Notes under the pieces: generated by a model
Told to the model about the DNA's origin: nothing
Databases searched by the model: none
Seen by the model: only the letters and a program-made list of their open reading frames with translations
DNA from: Saccharina japonica
Taxonomy: Eukaryota > Sar > Phaeophyceae > Laminariales > Laminariaceae
Assembly (NCBI GenBank): GCA_008828725.1
Contig: MEHQ01001746.1
Span: 826,549-890,548 of the forward strand
DNA length: 64,000 bases
Direction of reading: 5' to 3'
Made by a program: the position numbers and the translations under genes
Shown here: piece by piece, positions 21,401 through 32,480 of the stretch
Position numbering within the stretch: the stretch's first letter is position 1
Layout: each line of letters opens with the position of its first letter

Positions 21401-23815
21401 GGATCCTGTCAACGCGTTGTGGGTATTCTTATTTGTGAGCCCCTCCTGCTCATCCGGGTTTTCCTGAGGATATCCCAACTTTGTCTGTTCCGGGCAATAA
21501 CTAATTTCACTATTAATATTGGACCTCTCGGGGGGTTGAAAAATCCCCATCTGCGAAGAGAGCATGTCAAGGCCCCTCATAAGCCAAGGTCGTGGTAGTG
21601 TAGGGGTCGTAGCGCTCTCAATAATCAAGTCCGCGCCCAAAACGAATAGGATAACGATATCGTAGGCGACTGGTGGCACGGCGCGGTATACAGCTATAAA
21701 ACAAAACCCACACAAAACTGAGGGACCATGCTCTCTTATAAGGGGGCGCCCGGCTCGCTTGCCAATGATCGCGCTAGCCTAGTCCTATGACACCGTTGAA
21801 TGTAAGGGAGGGTTGTGATGCAGATCAATGCATACTCGCGAGGGTCAAGTCGTCGGGCACACTTGATACCGGCGTTGAGCTTACACCGGCGAAATAATTG
21901 CAACCTTCACGAAGGAAAACATCCACATGCCAAGCACAGCTATTCGTAGGAAAGTAGAGACTCGCCCTTCGGCGGGAGGATAACCTTTTTCTTGACTGAC
22001 GAGGGTTTTACCCCTTTGGGACCCCTTTTGAGAGATATAAGGGGCCCTTCACAAGATAAATATGGGGTAGAAAGGGGTATAAGAAGCATTTAGGACATAA
22101 AGGAAATATGGGATAACGACAAAAACCGAAGCCAACTTTGGTGTTCCCAGCCATGTACGAGCAGCATGACAACTCCACGGTAGAGGTATCACCGGGTCAT
22201 GTGGCGCCCGTGCGGTACGGTCGCTAGTATTGCAACTCCAGCACCAACTTGGTGTCATCCCGCTAAACACGGAGTAGCCGTTGCTGTAATCACCATGTAC
22301 GACCTTGACGTTCCTGATCGAATGCCCCGGGAGCGTCACGTGTCGTCGGTCTCCGGCGGTGGTGGGCCCCAACGCGTGCTGAAGTAGTCGACACTATGAA
22401 CTCTACGATTATTTTGTAGGCGGAGCGGAAAGTGTAACTTTTCGCTGCCGTGAGTCGGGCTAATAATACCACATTCACAGGCTGATACCTTCATCGGAAT
22501 GTGCGAGTACTTGCAGATTGGACACTTCGTAGTCTCTGCGCGCATGACCGGAGTGTGCATTCCCACAGTAGAAAATGTCTCCGGGGCGGGGGGCGTCCAG
22601 TGTTGGTGAAACGATGGGCTAGCCACCACGTCCAGTAATACTTCGACAGCATTAGAGAGACGGAAAGCTGCTGGCGCTGTCGTACTGGCGTCACATGGAG
22701 CCGCCTTTGATCTGGGAGTTTGTTTTGTAGGTTTCAATTGCACTACTCTCATGCCTGATGCATTACTCGAGGAGTAATGTTATGTGTAACCCTGGGGTAG
22801 TTCGTGTATCCACTGTTGTTATGGTTGTTTTGATGTAGTCACACGAAATTATTTTGGCGCGTTGCCAAGACGACGGCCTTTGCGTGAGCCGGCACTGTAT
22901 CAGTGGCGGTATGATCCGACGTGACCTCGCCAATATGGGGGTACACGTTGCGGTGGTCTGCACGTCGACCAGGGTTCGTGTGGAACCTTCCACAAGCAGT
23001 GGTGACAAGTCATTTAGTGTGCTTGAAGGGTGGATCACTACCGTTGCTAGGTTTCGTGAGCCGAGTTCAGGCCGGAATGTCGTGCTACAGATATTCCTAC
23101 AGTAGCATCCTCAAATTCGACACTGGCCACTACGTCATCCCGATCAACTTCAAGCGCAATATCGTGAAAGTCTTCCAACTCAAACTGAAAATGGTTTCCA
23201 GCATGCGAGTGTTGCGCTGACGTACTATAAGATCCACAGGCTGTCATGTTTTGTAGTGTGGAGGCTACCAAAAGTGCCCAGAAACAAGACCCGCCGGCAT
23301 ATCTGGCTACAGTACGGATTAGATCGACGGAAAAGTTGAACTGTTGTCAATAGCGAAATTCGTCGAGAGGCCAACCGAAGATTACTGTTTCTTCTTCTGA
23401 TTCCATCGTCAAGCCACAGGCCAATATACATGTGGTGGCGGGCGTTCTTCGCACGCTGATACCGACGAAACTAGAACATACCTTACGCGCCGGTAGACCA
23501 GAATTGATGAAACAATGGTCGATACTGGAACATGGATACTTGAAATATAACTTGCTTCACGCACCGGATGTGCCGCACACAGCCCAAAGTCGACTTACAA
23601 GGACCTACCCAAGAATTGAGTTTGTGGCGATCGCTGCCGAATGTCTAATAGTTGTTATCTGGGTAGCCTTGAGTATAAACACATCTTGATCCTGTAATCC
23701 GGGCTGGGGCTATACGGGTCAGAGAGCTGTGGACACGCTAATACACACGAGGGCATGTGTTTTTCACCAACGTCGCGACGACTAACACCTAACGTTATCG
23801 ATATAAACCCGGTCA
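21401..23815 (+). repeat. R module of unit B, direct orientation
   Basis: Colinear with 46250-48965 in C, and present reverse-complemented at 54425-55872 and 62256-64000. A T/C-rich stretch with repeated AAGGGGTATAAG and GGGACCCCTTTTGAGAG-like strings near 22010-22090 marks its proximal part. It carries the conserved broken gene on the minus strand described next. Confidence 0.75.
22049..23431 (-). pseudogene. Conserved R-module gene remnant with CxxC zinc-ribbon-like motif (unit B)
   Basis: Five minus-strand segments recur in all R copies. In 5' to 3' order they are about 23431-23225 (LASRRISLL), 23271-23047 (STSAQHSHAGN, DDVVASVEFEDATVG), 23038-22763 (LNDLSPLLVEGS, RSRRIIPPLIQCRL), 22752-22336 (CDASTTAPAAFRLSNAVEV, APETFSTVGMHTPVM, TKCPICKYSHIP, VSACECG) and 22372-22049 (GDRRHVTLPGH, YSNGYSVFSGMTPSW). 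Frames change between them, so this is a decayed gene or one with several exons. C-x2-C-x3-H followed by C-x-C could bind zinc (inference). The family is not recognised. Confidence 0.4.
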
Positions 23816-23825
23816 TGTAGTGTTC

Positions 23826-23996
23826 ACCACCCCCCCCCCTAGAAGGCAAGGCACCCAGCAGAACACCCCCCCTTCGGAAAGAATGAGTACCGATCGGAAG
23901 GAGAGCGGGGTCATTCTTGGTGGCTTGTGTTTGAAGGCGGGGGGGAAGGTTATTTTAAGAGGCGACTCCAGTTTGAGGGAGGGGGGGGGTGTGGGC
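23826..23996. repeat. G/C homopolymer-rich tract (unit B)
   Basis: A run of C bases at 23830-23839 is followed by several plus-strand G runs (GGCGGGGGGGAAGG near 23936 and GGGAGGGGGGGGTG near 23978). The equivalent tract in C is 49490-49670 with different run lengths. The G runs could form a quadruplex. Confidence 0.5.
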
Positions 23997-24237
23997 TTCT
24001 ATTTTAGGAAGGGCTCCCATAATACAGTACAGGGGTGCGAGCTACCATAACTTTTAGTGGCTCTTTCCTGACTTGGGGAGCTTGCACTAGTACTGGTACC
24101 TCCCGCAAAACCTTACCTGACTCTGTCTGACTCTGTGAAAAGAATGAACGTGCAATCCGATGCCAAATCCATGTCATCATGTAACCAAGAGATACTATCC
24201 TGGTCAAACCCAAACGGCGGTGCTTCGAGCAATATGT

Positions 24238-24488
24238 GACACATGCTACGGTAGAGGTGCACCTCTGAGGGTGTCGGTCACACGAGGTGGGCTTTATACC
24301 TCACCCTAAATCTGGCTTGGAAAAATAAAAACTTGCTACTACCCGAGGAACAATACCACGGCCTAAGTATACAATGCACCGTATAGCAAAACACAAGAAA
24401 TATGGTCCGACTATTTCGGGTTAGAAAGACCAACCATCCGCAAACCAGTTCAGCCGAAACTAGTTACCTCTATCGTAGCACGCGTTAT
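24238..24488 (-). mobile_element. MITE-like element, inverted copy in unit B
   Basis: Bounded by GACACATGCTACGGTAGAGG on the left and CCTCTATCGTAGCACGCG on the right. The interior is in reverse order relative to the T copies, for example GGGTTAGAAAGACC, the complement of the GGTCTCCTTAAACC landmark. With the direct copy 480 bp downstream it forms an inverted pair. Confidence 0.65.
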
Positions 24489-24972
24489 TAGGCTACGGGT
24501 AGTTCCTCAGTCGAGAAATGTACTATTCACGGGAGGCAATGACATTCAGCACTAGTAACAGATACATATATATATATATTTAATTCCCATTGTTTATCTT
24601 AGCCCTCATTTATGTTTCTTTGGTAGCCCTGACTCCAATTCGGGGTGAAACATTGGGCCCTTCTCCCTTCCCACCACTGAGATTTTCTCCTCGCATTTTC
24701 ATCGTGAGAAGACTCCATACCTTTTCTTCCCTCGTCAGATAGCACCGCATTGCGCCCACCAGCGCTACTAGGCGCTCCCAGCAGATTATTGTTTTTTGTT
24801 ACGTATGTTTGCAAATATACTCAAAAGTCAGACCCACGTGAGGTTTGAACCCCAAAAACAACTCCTAGTAGCATCCGACGGTGCTACTACAGTAGACCAT
24901 TGGGGCGATCGACTTTGAAACCAATATATTACAGTGCTTTTGCCAAGTGTACTTAGTCTTGACCGCTATGGG

Positions 24973-25223
24973 CGCGTGCTACGGTAGAGGTGGCACGTTT
25001 TGGCAGAACCGTTTCATAAATTGCTGGTCTCCTTAAACCAATATCGTCGGTCTTTCATCATTTGTTTACAATATGTTTTGTGGTACACCGAGGGCATGGA
25101 ATTGCTGATCGGAGTTTAGCGTTTCCCCCGGCCTTTCACTTCCGGTTTGGGGTGGGGCATACAAAACTCCTCAAGTGACCGCCCTCAGACAAACAGTGGT
25201 GCACCTCTAGCGTGGCATGCGTC
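24973..25223 (+). mobile_element. MITE-like element, direct S copy in unit B
   Basis: Left end GCGCGTGCTACGGTAGAGG, right end GTGCACCTCTAGCGTGGCATG. Interior landmarks TTTTGGCAGAACCG, GGTCTCCTTAAACC and GGGCATGGAATTGCTGATC are intact. It corresponds to 8354-8610 and 50653-50992. Confidence 0.65.
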
Positions 25224-26149
25224 TACTTCGGGGGAGACACGTAGCTAGTCCGAGCCAGAGATATTCGTAAATAGTGCCACTTCAATTGCCTCGGACAACC
25301 GAAAAAGGTCTGCCCTGCGAGCCTCTAAACAGTGAGATCCATGGGAAACATCATACAGGCGGCGAAAACGTTCAAAACGCGGCCAACGTCCAAAGGCACT
25401 CACCACCTATATGCTGCGTACTGGACGGGTAGTTCCACGTTAGGGTTGCATCTTCAGTGGTGTAATAAATTCTGAGCCTCCAGGCTTGAGGACGTTTGCG
25501 TGTCGACTAAAAACGTAGTTTTGAGATTACAAAAAAAAAACTATGTATGGGTCACGACAACCCCGTGGCCTAGCTATTCCACAAGCAGTACTGTAACACA
25601 CTACGAGGGTGTATGAGTATGCGATGCTCCAATTTGTTCGGGTAACTAAAACAATTGAAAAAACGACAAAAAAAAACGTGGAGAGTCTGTTCGTTTAAAA
25701 GAGCTAGCTCGAAGGCACTAGCCAATAGGGAGGTAACTAGCTCACCAACCTACCAGACACAAAAATACTAAGGTTTAAATAGGTTTGTTGAATCGCTTTT
25801 TCTGTACGTCGTAGAGGAATTATTTTTCGTGAGTTGAACTAATTGGTATTATCTAGAAAACAGACTGCAAGAAACCCCATCCAACCCAACCACATTATTC
25901 GCAACCACCCTATTAGCGGGGTCTCAACGGTACAGCAGCTGGGTAGTTCCGTCAGTCCAACCATTATTCTAGGCCAAACGTGTGTTACTCCAATCGTAGC
26001 ACGCACCACTGATAACGCCTGTTTAATTATATAGAGAACTTCACCGGCCTCCCTGCAATCGAAGGCACCTGCCGCCTTGCAATCGAAGGCCGCCGGACAC
26101 GACCGGATGGCAAGCACATAGTATACGTTAGCGTTAGCTTTGAAATGCT

Positions 26150-28531
26150 TCAAAACCGGCACTCAGTTTTAACGTCAAATGAGCGGTCCTGTACGGCTTC
26201 GTCGAGCGGGATGCGGCACCGCTTCTTGCCCAGAGTGTTTCCGACAGTCCATACGAGGCCGTCCTTAAGAAGGGCATGATCAAGGCAGTGAGTAGGCGGT
26301 TGCCCCTCGAGTCCGTGAAGCGGTACTTTCCTACAACGCATGATTGTGCACCGTGTTGCGAATTGTATCACGGGGCCGCCCAAGATGTCGCCCTTATGAC
26401 AAAGGCATGTAGTAGGCGCATGGTCAGACGCCACACCCCAGCTCGGGTTCTTCATGTAGGCATTATGCGAGCAACGCTTGCTGATGATGTCCACCATGCC
26501 ACCCTCGGCATGTTTTCGACAATATACCGGCGTCTTGCTCCCCTCGACGTTAAACTTTGGTTTCGTGATGCACGAGTCATGCCGACAACCCTCGCTGCTG
26601 ACATTCACCAGACAGTTCTCGGCATGTCGCTCGCAGCATGCGGCCTTCTTGTTGCCCTCGACATCGAAGCACGGTCGCTTCGTGCAAGAGAGATATGAGC
26701 AACGCTTGTTGTAAACGTCCACCATGCCGTTCTCGGCATGTTGTTTGCAGTACGCTGCCCTCTCCTTACCCTCGACATTGAAGCTCGGTGCCCTCGTGCA
26801 TAATTCAATTAAGCATCGCTTGCTGTTCACAGAAACCATACCCCCCACGGCGTGTTGGTTGCAGTACGCTGCGCGCTTAATGCCCTCGGCATTGAAGCTT
26901 GGTCGCCTCGTGCAAGAGGCGTGCGAGCATCTTGTGTTGCAAACGTCCACCATGCCGTCCTCGGCGTGTTGCTTGCAGTACGCCGCCTTCGTGCTGCCCT
27001 CGACATTGAAGGACGGGTACCTCGTGCAGGAGGTATCTGTGCAAAACTTGTTGAAAACATGCATCATGCCGTTTTTAGCATGTTGCTCGCAGTACACCGC
27101 CGTCTTGCGGCCCTCGATATTAAAGGACGCGTCTCTCGTGCACGAGGTATGTGTGGAATGCATGTTGTAAATATTTACCATGCCGTCGTCAGCATGCTGC
27201 TTGCAGTACGCCGCCGTCTTGCTGCCCTCGACATTGAAACTCGCTCGCGTCGTGCACAAGGCATGCGCGCAACGCCTACCGTACACGTTAACCATTCCGT
27301 CGTCAGCATGCTGCTTGCAGTACGCCGCCGTCTTGCTGCCCTCGACATTGAAATTCGCTCGCGTCGTGCACAAGGCGTGCGCGCAACGCCTACCGCACAC
27401 GTTAACCATTCCGTCGTCAGCATGCTGCTTGCAGTACACCGCCGTTTTGCTGTCCTCGACATTAAAGGACGCGTTCCTCGTGCAGGAGGCATGTGTGCAA
27501 CGCTTGGTGTAAATATTCATAATGCCGTCGTCAGCATGCTGCTTGCAGTACGCCGCCGTCTTGCTTCCCTCGACATTAAAAGTCGCTCGCGTCGTGCACA
27601 AGGCATGCGCGCAACGCCTACCGTTCACGTTAACCATTCCGTCCTCAGCATGCTGCTTGCAGTACACCGCCTTCGTGCTGCCCTCGACATTGAAGGACGG
27701 GTACCTCGTGCAGGAGGTATGTGTGCAAAGTTCTTTGAAAACATGCACCATGCCGTCCTCAGCATGTTGCTTGCAGTACACCGCCGTCTTGCCGCCCTCG
27801 ATATTGAAGGACGCGTCCCTCGTGCAGGAGGCATGTGTGCAACGCTTGGTAGAAACATTCACCATACCTTCCTCTCCATGCTGCTTGCAGTACGCCGCCG
27901 TCTTACTGCCCTCGACATTAAAGCTCGGTCGCCTCGTGCAGGAGGCATGCGAGCAAAGCTTATTGCAGACGTTAACCATTCCGTCCTCAGCATGTTGCTT
28001 GCAGTACACCGCCGTCCTGCCGCCCTCGACATTGAAGGACGCGTTCCTCGTGCAGGAGGCATGTGTGCAACGCTTGGTAGAAACATTCACCATGCCATCC
28101 TCTGCATGCTGCTTGCAGTACGCCGCCGTCTTGCTGCCCTCGACATTGAAGCTCGGTCGCCTCGTGCAGGAGGCATGCGAGCAAAGTTTATCGCAGACGT
28201 TAACCATACCGTCGTCTGCATGCTGCTTGCAGTACGCCGCCGTCTTGCTGCCCTCGACATCGAAGTTCGCTCGCCTCGCGCACAAGGGATGCGAGCAACG
28301 TTTAACGCAGACGTTAAACATACCGTCCTCAGCATGCTGCTTGCAGTACGCCGCAGTGTCACTGCCCTCGACATTGAAGCTCGGTCGAGTCGCGCAGGAG
28401 CCATGCCAGCACTTCCACCGGGGCACGTCCGCCATGCCATGCTCTGTATGTTGCCTGCAGTACAATGCCTTCTTGCCCTCGACGTTGAAGGGTATTTGCC
28501 GCCTGCAGGAGTCATGGGAGCAAATTCCCAT
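26150..28531 (-). CDS. EsV-1-7 repeat protein B2 (793 aa, 20 repeats)
   Basis: A single uninterrupted minus-strand frame from 28531 (Met-Gly-Ile-Cys) to a stop at 26150, and the largest protein in the window. Twenty EsV-1-7 repeats are visible. Repeat 1 has x15 instead of x16. Repeats 2-18 follow the family pattern. Repeat 13 has lost its first Cys (to Ser) and repeat 19 its second (to Tyr). The last two are the divergent types shared with the plus-strand subfamily, and the tail ends KTECRF. Repeats 3-12 fall into a few near-identical classes (CSHASCTRRPSF, CTHASCTRNASF, CAHALCTTR), a sign of recent unequal exchange. No signal peptide or membrane segment is seen. An out-of-frame ATG four bases upstream makes the start slightly uncertain. 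Long antisense frames across it are by-products of the 114-bp periodicity. Confidence 0.88.
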   Translation of the reverse strand: MGICSHDSCRRQIPFNVEGKKALYCRQHTEHGMADVPRWKCWHGSCATRPSFNVEGSDTAAYCKQHAEDGMFNVCVKRCSHPLCARRANFDVEGSKTAAYCKQHADDGMVNVCDKLCSHASCTRRPSFNVEGSKTAAYCKQHAEDGMVNVSTKRCTHASCTRNASFNVEGGRTAVYCKQHAEDGMVNVCNKLCSHASCTRRPSFNVEGSKTAAYCKQHGEEGMVNVSTKRCTHASCTRDASFNIEGGKTAVYCKQHAEDGMVHVFKELCTHTSCTRYPSFNVEGSTKAVYCKQHAEDGMVNVNGRRCAHALCTTRATFNVEGSKTAAYCKQHADDGIMNIYTKRCTHASCTRNASFNVEDSKTAVYCKQHADDGMVNVCGRRCAHALCTTRANFNVEGSKTAAYCKQHADDGMVNVYGRRCAHALCTTRASFNVEGSKTAAYCKQHADDGMVNIYNMHSTHTSCTRDASFNIEGRKTAVYCEQHAKNGMMHVFNKFCTDTSCTRYPSFNVEGSTKAAYCKQHAEDGMVDVCNTRCSHASCTRRPSFNAEGIKRAAYCNQHAVGGMVSVNSKRCLIELCTRAPSFNVEGKERAAYCKQHAENGMVDVYNKRCSYLSCTKRPCFDVEGNKKAACCERHAENCLVNVSSEGCRHDSCITKPKFNVEGSKTPVYCRKHAEGGMVDIISKRCSHNAYMKNPSWGVASDHAPTTCLCHKGDILGGPVIQFATRCTIMRCRKVPLHGLEGQPPTHCLDHALLKDGLVWTVGNTLGKKRCRIPLDEAVQDRSFDVKTECRF

Positions 28532-29000
28532 CCATGCCGCAGATTGCAGTCAGGGTAACAGACCTGGAGAAGCTCAGCCGGGGGGGTGGACGGGGAAAGG
28601 GAGTGTTAAGGCGACGTGCGCTACGAAAGCGAGTTAGCACCCTTTGCCTTCCAATAAAAACCGTTTTCTGAATATTGCAGGACTCTTTCACCTGGAACCG
28701 TCGGAATTTCGTTCATTTTTTTCTGTATTTTACATTGTATTCAGTACAGGACACCTGAAAAGAAACAGGCCAACACGAAAGTCAGGCTGTTCTCGACAGA
28801 AATATAAAAAAACGAAACTTGAGAGTCGTGATTTTGAAAGTAGTGTCAAAACCACCTTCTCTCAAACACGAAACTCAGCCTGGGCCAGGTTTCCTGTTTT
28901 TTTTTTTTTATGTGATGTACTGTGGTTACAGTAAAAGCCATGGAATCGTTCCTCGGGCACTGTTATTTCCTTCCACAATCACTTCTGTTTTTACTCATTA
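28532..29000. other. 5' flank of B2
   Basis: Presumed promoter and leader of B2, read on the minus strand. A and C have lost this region because their minus-strand genes are 5'-truncated, so no copy is available for comparison. There is a T13 run near 28898-28910. I see no clear TATA box or other gene. Confidence 0.4.
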
Positions 29001-29004
29001 TTAG

Positions 29005-29080
29005 TATAGAGCTCCTCAAGTGAGGAGCCTCAGAAGGCAAAAACTCCGTACCATGGTGCACCTCTACCGTAGCATGGGTC
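29005..29080 (+). mobile_element. Half MITE-like element
   Basis: Only the right part of the family is present: GAGCTCCTCAAGTGAGGAGC, CCTCAGAAGGCAAAAA, then the TIR TGGTGCACCTCTACCGTAGC. The left TIR is not found upstream. It lies just outside the sequence shared by the units. Confidence 0.55.
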
Positions 29081-32000
29081 GGGCTGATCCTTGGTATGTT
29101 CAAACTCGCCGCTCGTGGATCGCGAAGCACAGCATTTATGGGTTTCGCGGCCTCACAACCGCAATTGTTTTAGAAGTTGGGAGATGGTACGTACGTATAA
29201 ACACAAACGACTATTGGTGTCTTGCTGCTAAGTTACACGTGATTAATCCCTGATTGAAACGCAATGTCCAAGCAAGTGGTTTGTTTGAAGCTCAATCGGC
29301 GATTAGCGTCAGGCGTGAAACCATAGTGTCCATGTGTGTGATCGTGTATATCATCAAAATGGCCAGTTACACCATTTCCACGACTTATATCGAAGGAGCA
29401 GCAGAGTAGTGGACACGGTTCGTCATTGTTCTGATATTCATTGAAGCACGACAGCAACGTTATTAAGGTCGGTGCGGCGGAAGAGGCCATCCTGGGGACG
29501 AAACGCCTAGGATAGCAACCTTGGCATGTCGCCGGCACTTCCGGCTATCACAAGTCTCCCAACCCGGGTCGCAAGTAGATCCTATGATTGCATAAAAAAC
29601 AAAGCACTACCGAGAGTTGGCCATTATACATTTCCGTACTGCTCCTCTCGCCCACTGCTGACAACAAAACTGAACAACACCGGACGCACATCTAGCATCA
29701 TAGAGATATATCACAGGCCAAGTATTCGCGTGTTAAGCAAAAGGGCTAAAGGCTTGCAGTCAAGTTCCTGGCACCTGCGGATATGTATTCTTAATATTTA
29801 CACCGCGAAAAAGTACTACAGGACTATTGCTCGTGCTCGCCGTACGGCAAATACAACAGCTTATTGTTGGTGTTTCCCAATCACTCCCCGAAATCAAGTT
29901 ATTGCAGCAATAATCATTTCCGTCAAGCATACTCCTGTGATTGGAGAGCATCTCACGTACACGCTGGTATTGAGTTCGCACCAGCACCGTCGAGGGGCGA
30001 GATATTTCAGTGTGAAGGGCGAAACGACGCGACAACAATATTGCGGATGGTGTGATGGGTCCCGGAGGACCACCGTCTGACGAGCCACCACAACTTACCT
30101 TGCTTGGCACAGATACACCCGACACCTTTAAAGCGCACGTGCATTCCATGTGCCGCTGGATAGAGCGTTTAGAGCGATTTCATTGGCCGGCCTGCCGGGT
30201 AATTATCAATAGGAATAATACAATTCATCGGGTGCAGCCAGGACACTCGGATGCTGCTGTTATTATAACGGCACGTAGACGCCATTTTTATGATTTTGTT
30301 TCCCACACACAGCGACACAGCGACACAGCGAGCCCGCACCCCTTGCGACTCCGGGAAAGAAAAACGTATCTGTCTGTCACAAGCTACGGAGAAAGCTACC
30401 CAACCCACGCAGGAAGCCCGAACAACAATCAAAGCATGAACACGCCTTCGGTAGCAGCAGGCCAGGAAGCCGAAACCGTGCCGGGGAGCACACTATCGCT
30501 CACAAATATATTCCGATCAGGACCAAGTATTTTGTTTATCGAAAAGCATCAACTATTTTCGCTGTAAATGCCGATTCGTTGACACACCTTGTGAGAAGCA
30601 TAGCAGCACGAACCACGGTCGCCATACAGGAAATGAAGGCTAATACACACTGCCGCACGGCTTGATCTTGTGGAAGGATTCATAGCAAGGCATGATAGGT
30701 GGGCCCACAGCAAGGCCCGAGGGAAGTGCGGAAGTAAAAGCTTGTCGTGGGAAAGACCAAAAATAATCAGTACACCGAGTTTTGACTCCTATACTTGTAT
30801 TTGGTTGAAAGTAAAAGCTCGCGACCCTCGCAACTATCTAACTCAAAAATCCCAACGGGGTAATCCGAAAATGGTGGCTTCACTGCGAATCGCCTTCCTC
30901 AGCCACGCCGACCCAGAGAGATGCGAAAACGACATTAGATGCCAGACGCAAGCTGTTCCACAAACCTGTTTTTCGCGAACAGAGTCGGTTCATTTTCCAG
31001 GTTTTGCAATGGAGAAGTAGGCATGTTTAGCTGGGGGGTGGGGGGAAAAATCAGAGCCCAACGCGTGAGCTGTCCGAGAAAGGCGATCTGCAGCGCAACC
31101 ATTGTTTTGGCGCTGGTCTTTCTTGGTTGTACAGCTAAACAGGTGAAGCTCGCAATGTGCTGTGGTGTAATTCCAAGACAATATCCCGAGTGAGGTCAAA
31201 TGTAGGTGGCTCCGCATTTGTTCGTCAAGCGATAAGGCTATGTACGACAGCGGCATCGTCCACTCTTCGTGTTCCTGCATGGCGAGGTTGTTTGGCGCTG
31301 CACACATGGCAAGAGCCTATGTTGCATGGCAGGCTGGGGGCCATGTATTCTATTCATTTCGCCCATATAGCTGAAGATTGATCCCTAAAATGTTTTGTAT
31401 ACGATATGGATACCTGGGGCATGTACACAACGACTACGAGTATACCTAGTACAGTGGTACATTGGTACAAGGTTCCTCTTTGAGGTGCGGTTGCCGAATT
31501 GCCGGGGTTGTCGAAAGTTGCATGCCGGGAACACAGCGGTCCTTCCTATGTATATATATTTATGTCGATTTCGCTGTTGTTGTGCCGTTGCTGCTGGTGT
31601 ATCGCTGCTGTACTGATCGGGTGCGTTTGATATTCAGCGGAAGTGTGGGTCGGGCTCGCTCAGCTCATTGTGTTCAGGATGCCACGTCGACACAAGCACG
31701 CACACGCGCACACCTAACTACTGTTTGCAGCCGCCATGAAAATAAGGCTGGTATTGCATATTAATACAGTTGTCCCATGGCTGCTGTAACGTCCAAAGCC
31801 CACTGCTAAAGCTGGTACAGCAGCGTGATGTGATATATTTTGTCGGTACACAGCAGGAGGAGCATAATACATAGCTTCGCGCAACGATTCCACCCCTCGA
31901 CTCCCACTGCTGCAGGGTGAGCGCACGCACTCTCATTCGCACACACTCGCAACAGTAACGGTCCTGGATACCACAAAGGGAAAGCTGTTTACAATGGCTT

Positions 32001-32480
32001 TAAGGGCCGCTGTAGTACTCCCAAAAATGTAGCAAAATGTGAAAAATAATGAAGAATGAGTCTGACGGATTGCGATGTATTATCCTTCAAGTCAAGATTT
32101 GTAATCGGGTTCGGTCTTGTCTCTGCAGGTTGCTCGGTGTTTTCAAGGATAGTTTGCTGGGTATTTTATCGTCATCTGAAGCAGATTGAACTCGAGGAAG
32201 GTGCACACTGAGCAAGGAGGGACGGGGTGCGCGGCGATCTCCTCGCTATCCCGATTGCTCGGACGTTACTCTTCCACATTCCACGTGATGAGCTCTTCCA
32301 GCCGCGCCGTGACCCAACGGTGAATTAACGGATGAAACTTGCACCTGTCTCGCCACACAAGTTCCTGTACGCTCCATGTTTTTAGGGTATGACTCTTCAT
32401 AACACCGCATCGCCGATTTCCGGATCATTTTCCTCGTAGATCACCTCCAACACTGCAGGTGGTTGGTCTACTGCTGTACC
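29081..32480. other. Spacer with scattered short frames, no confident gene
   Basis: Frames of 60-184 codons occur on both strands, for example plus 29526-30080, 30670-31020 and 31462-31764. None has a recognisable domain, repeat or conserved partner in the window. The 30052-30567 frame is noted separately. CA-rich simple sequence lies near 31690 and a short CGACACAG duplication near 30311-30330. Confidence 0.4.
30052..30567 (+). CDS. Possible ORF or first exon, unknown
   Basis: A 171-codon frame whose first 50 residues look protein-like: PPQLTLLGTDTPDTFKAHV, then SMCRWIERLERFHWPAC. The later part is of poor composition. A potential splice donor, CGG followed by GTAATT, lies near 30199, right after the protein-like part, so this may be a first exon. 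The opening recalls the start of some retrotransposon Gag proteins, but I cannot support that. It is not repeated elsewhere in the window. Confidence 0.22.
   Translation: MMGPGGPPSDEPPQLTLLGTDTPDTFKAHVHSMCRWIERLERFHWPACRVIINRNNTIHRVQPGHSDAAVIITARRRHFYDFVSHTQRHSDTASPHPLRLRERKTYLSVTSYGESYPTHAGSPNNNQSMNTPSVAAGQEAETVPGSTLSLTNIFRSGPSILFIEKHQLFSL

Larger units (their letters stand above)
23816..26149 (+). repeat. S module of unit B
   Basis: Runs from the C/G-rich junction at 23830 to the stop codon of B2. It matches 49481-51879 in C and 7707-9533 in A. It contains two MITE copies in opposite orientation (24238-24488 and 24973-25223) and short, poorly preserved frames. I see no gene that I can support. 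Confidence 0.7.

Noticed and set aside
26852..28637. Very long plus-strand frames (568 and 371 codons) opposite B2
   Set aside because: The 114-bp repeat is a multiple of three with few stops in any frame, so antisense frames stay open across the array. The antisense peptides lack a conserved motif and the EsV-1-7 pattern is on the minus strand.
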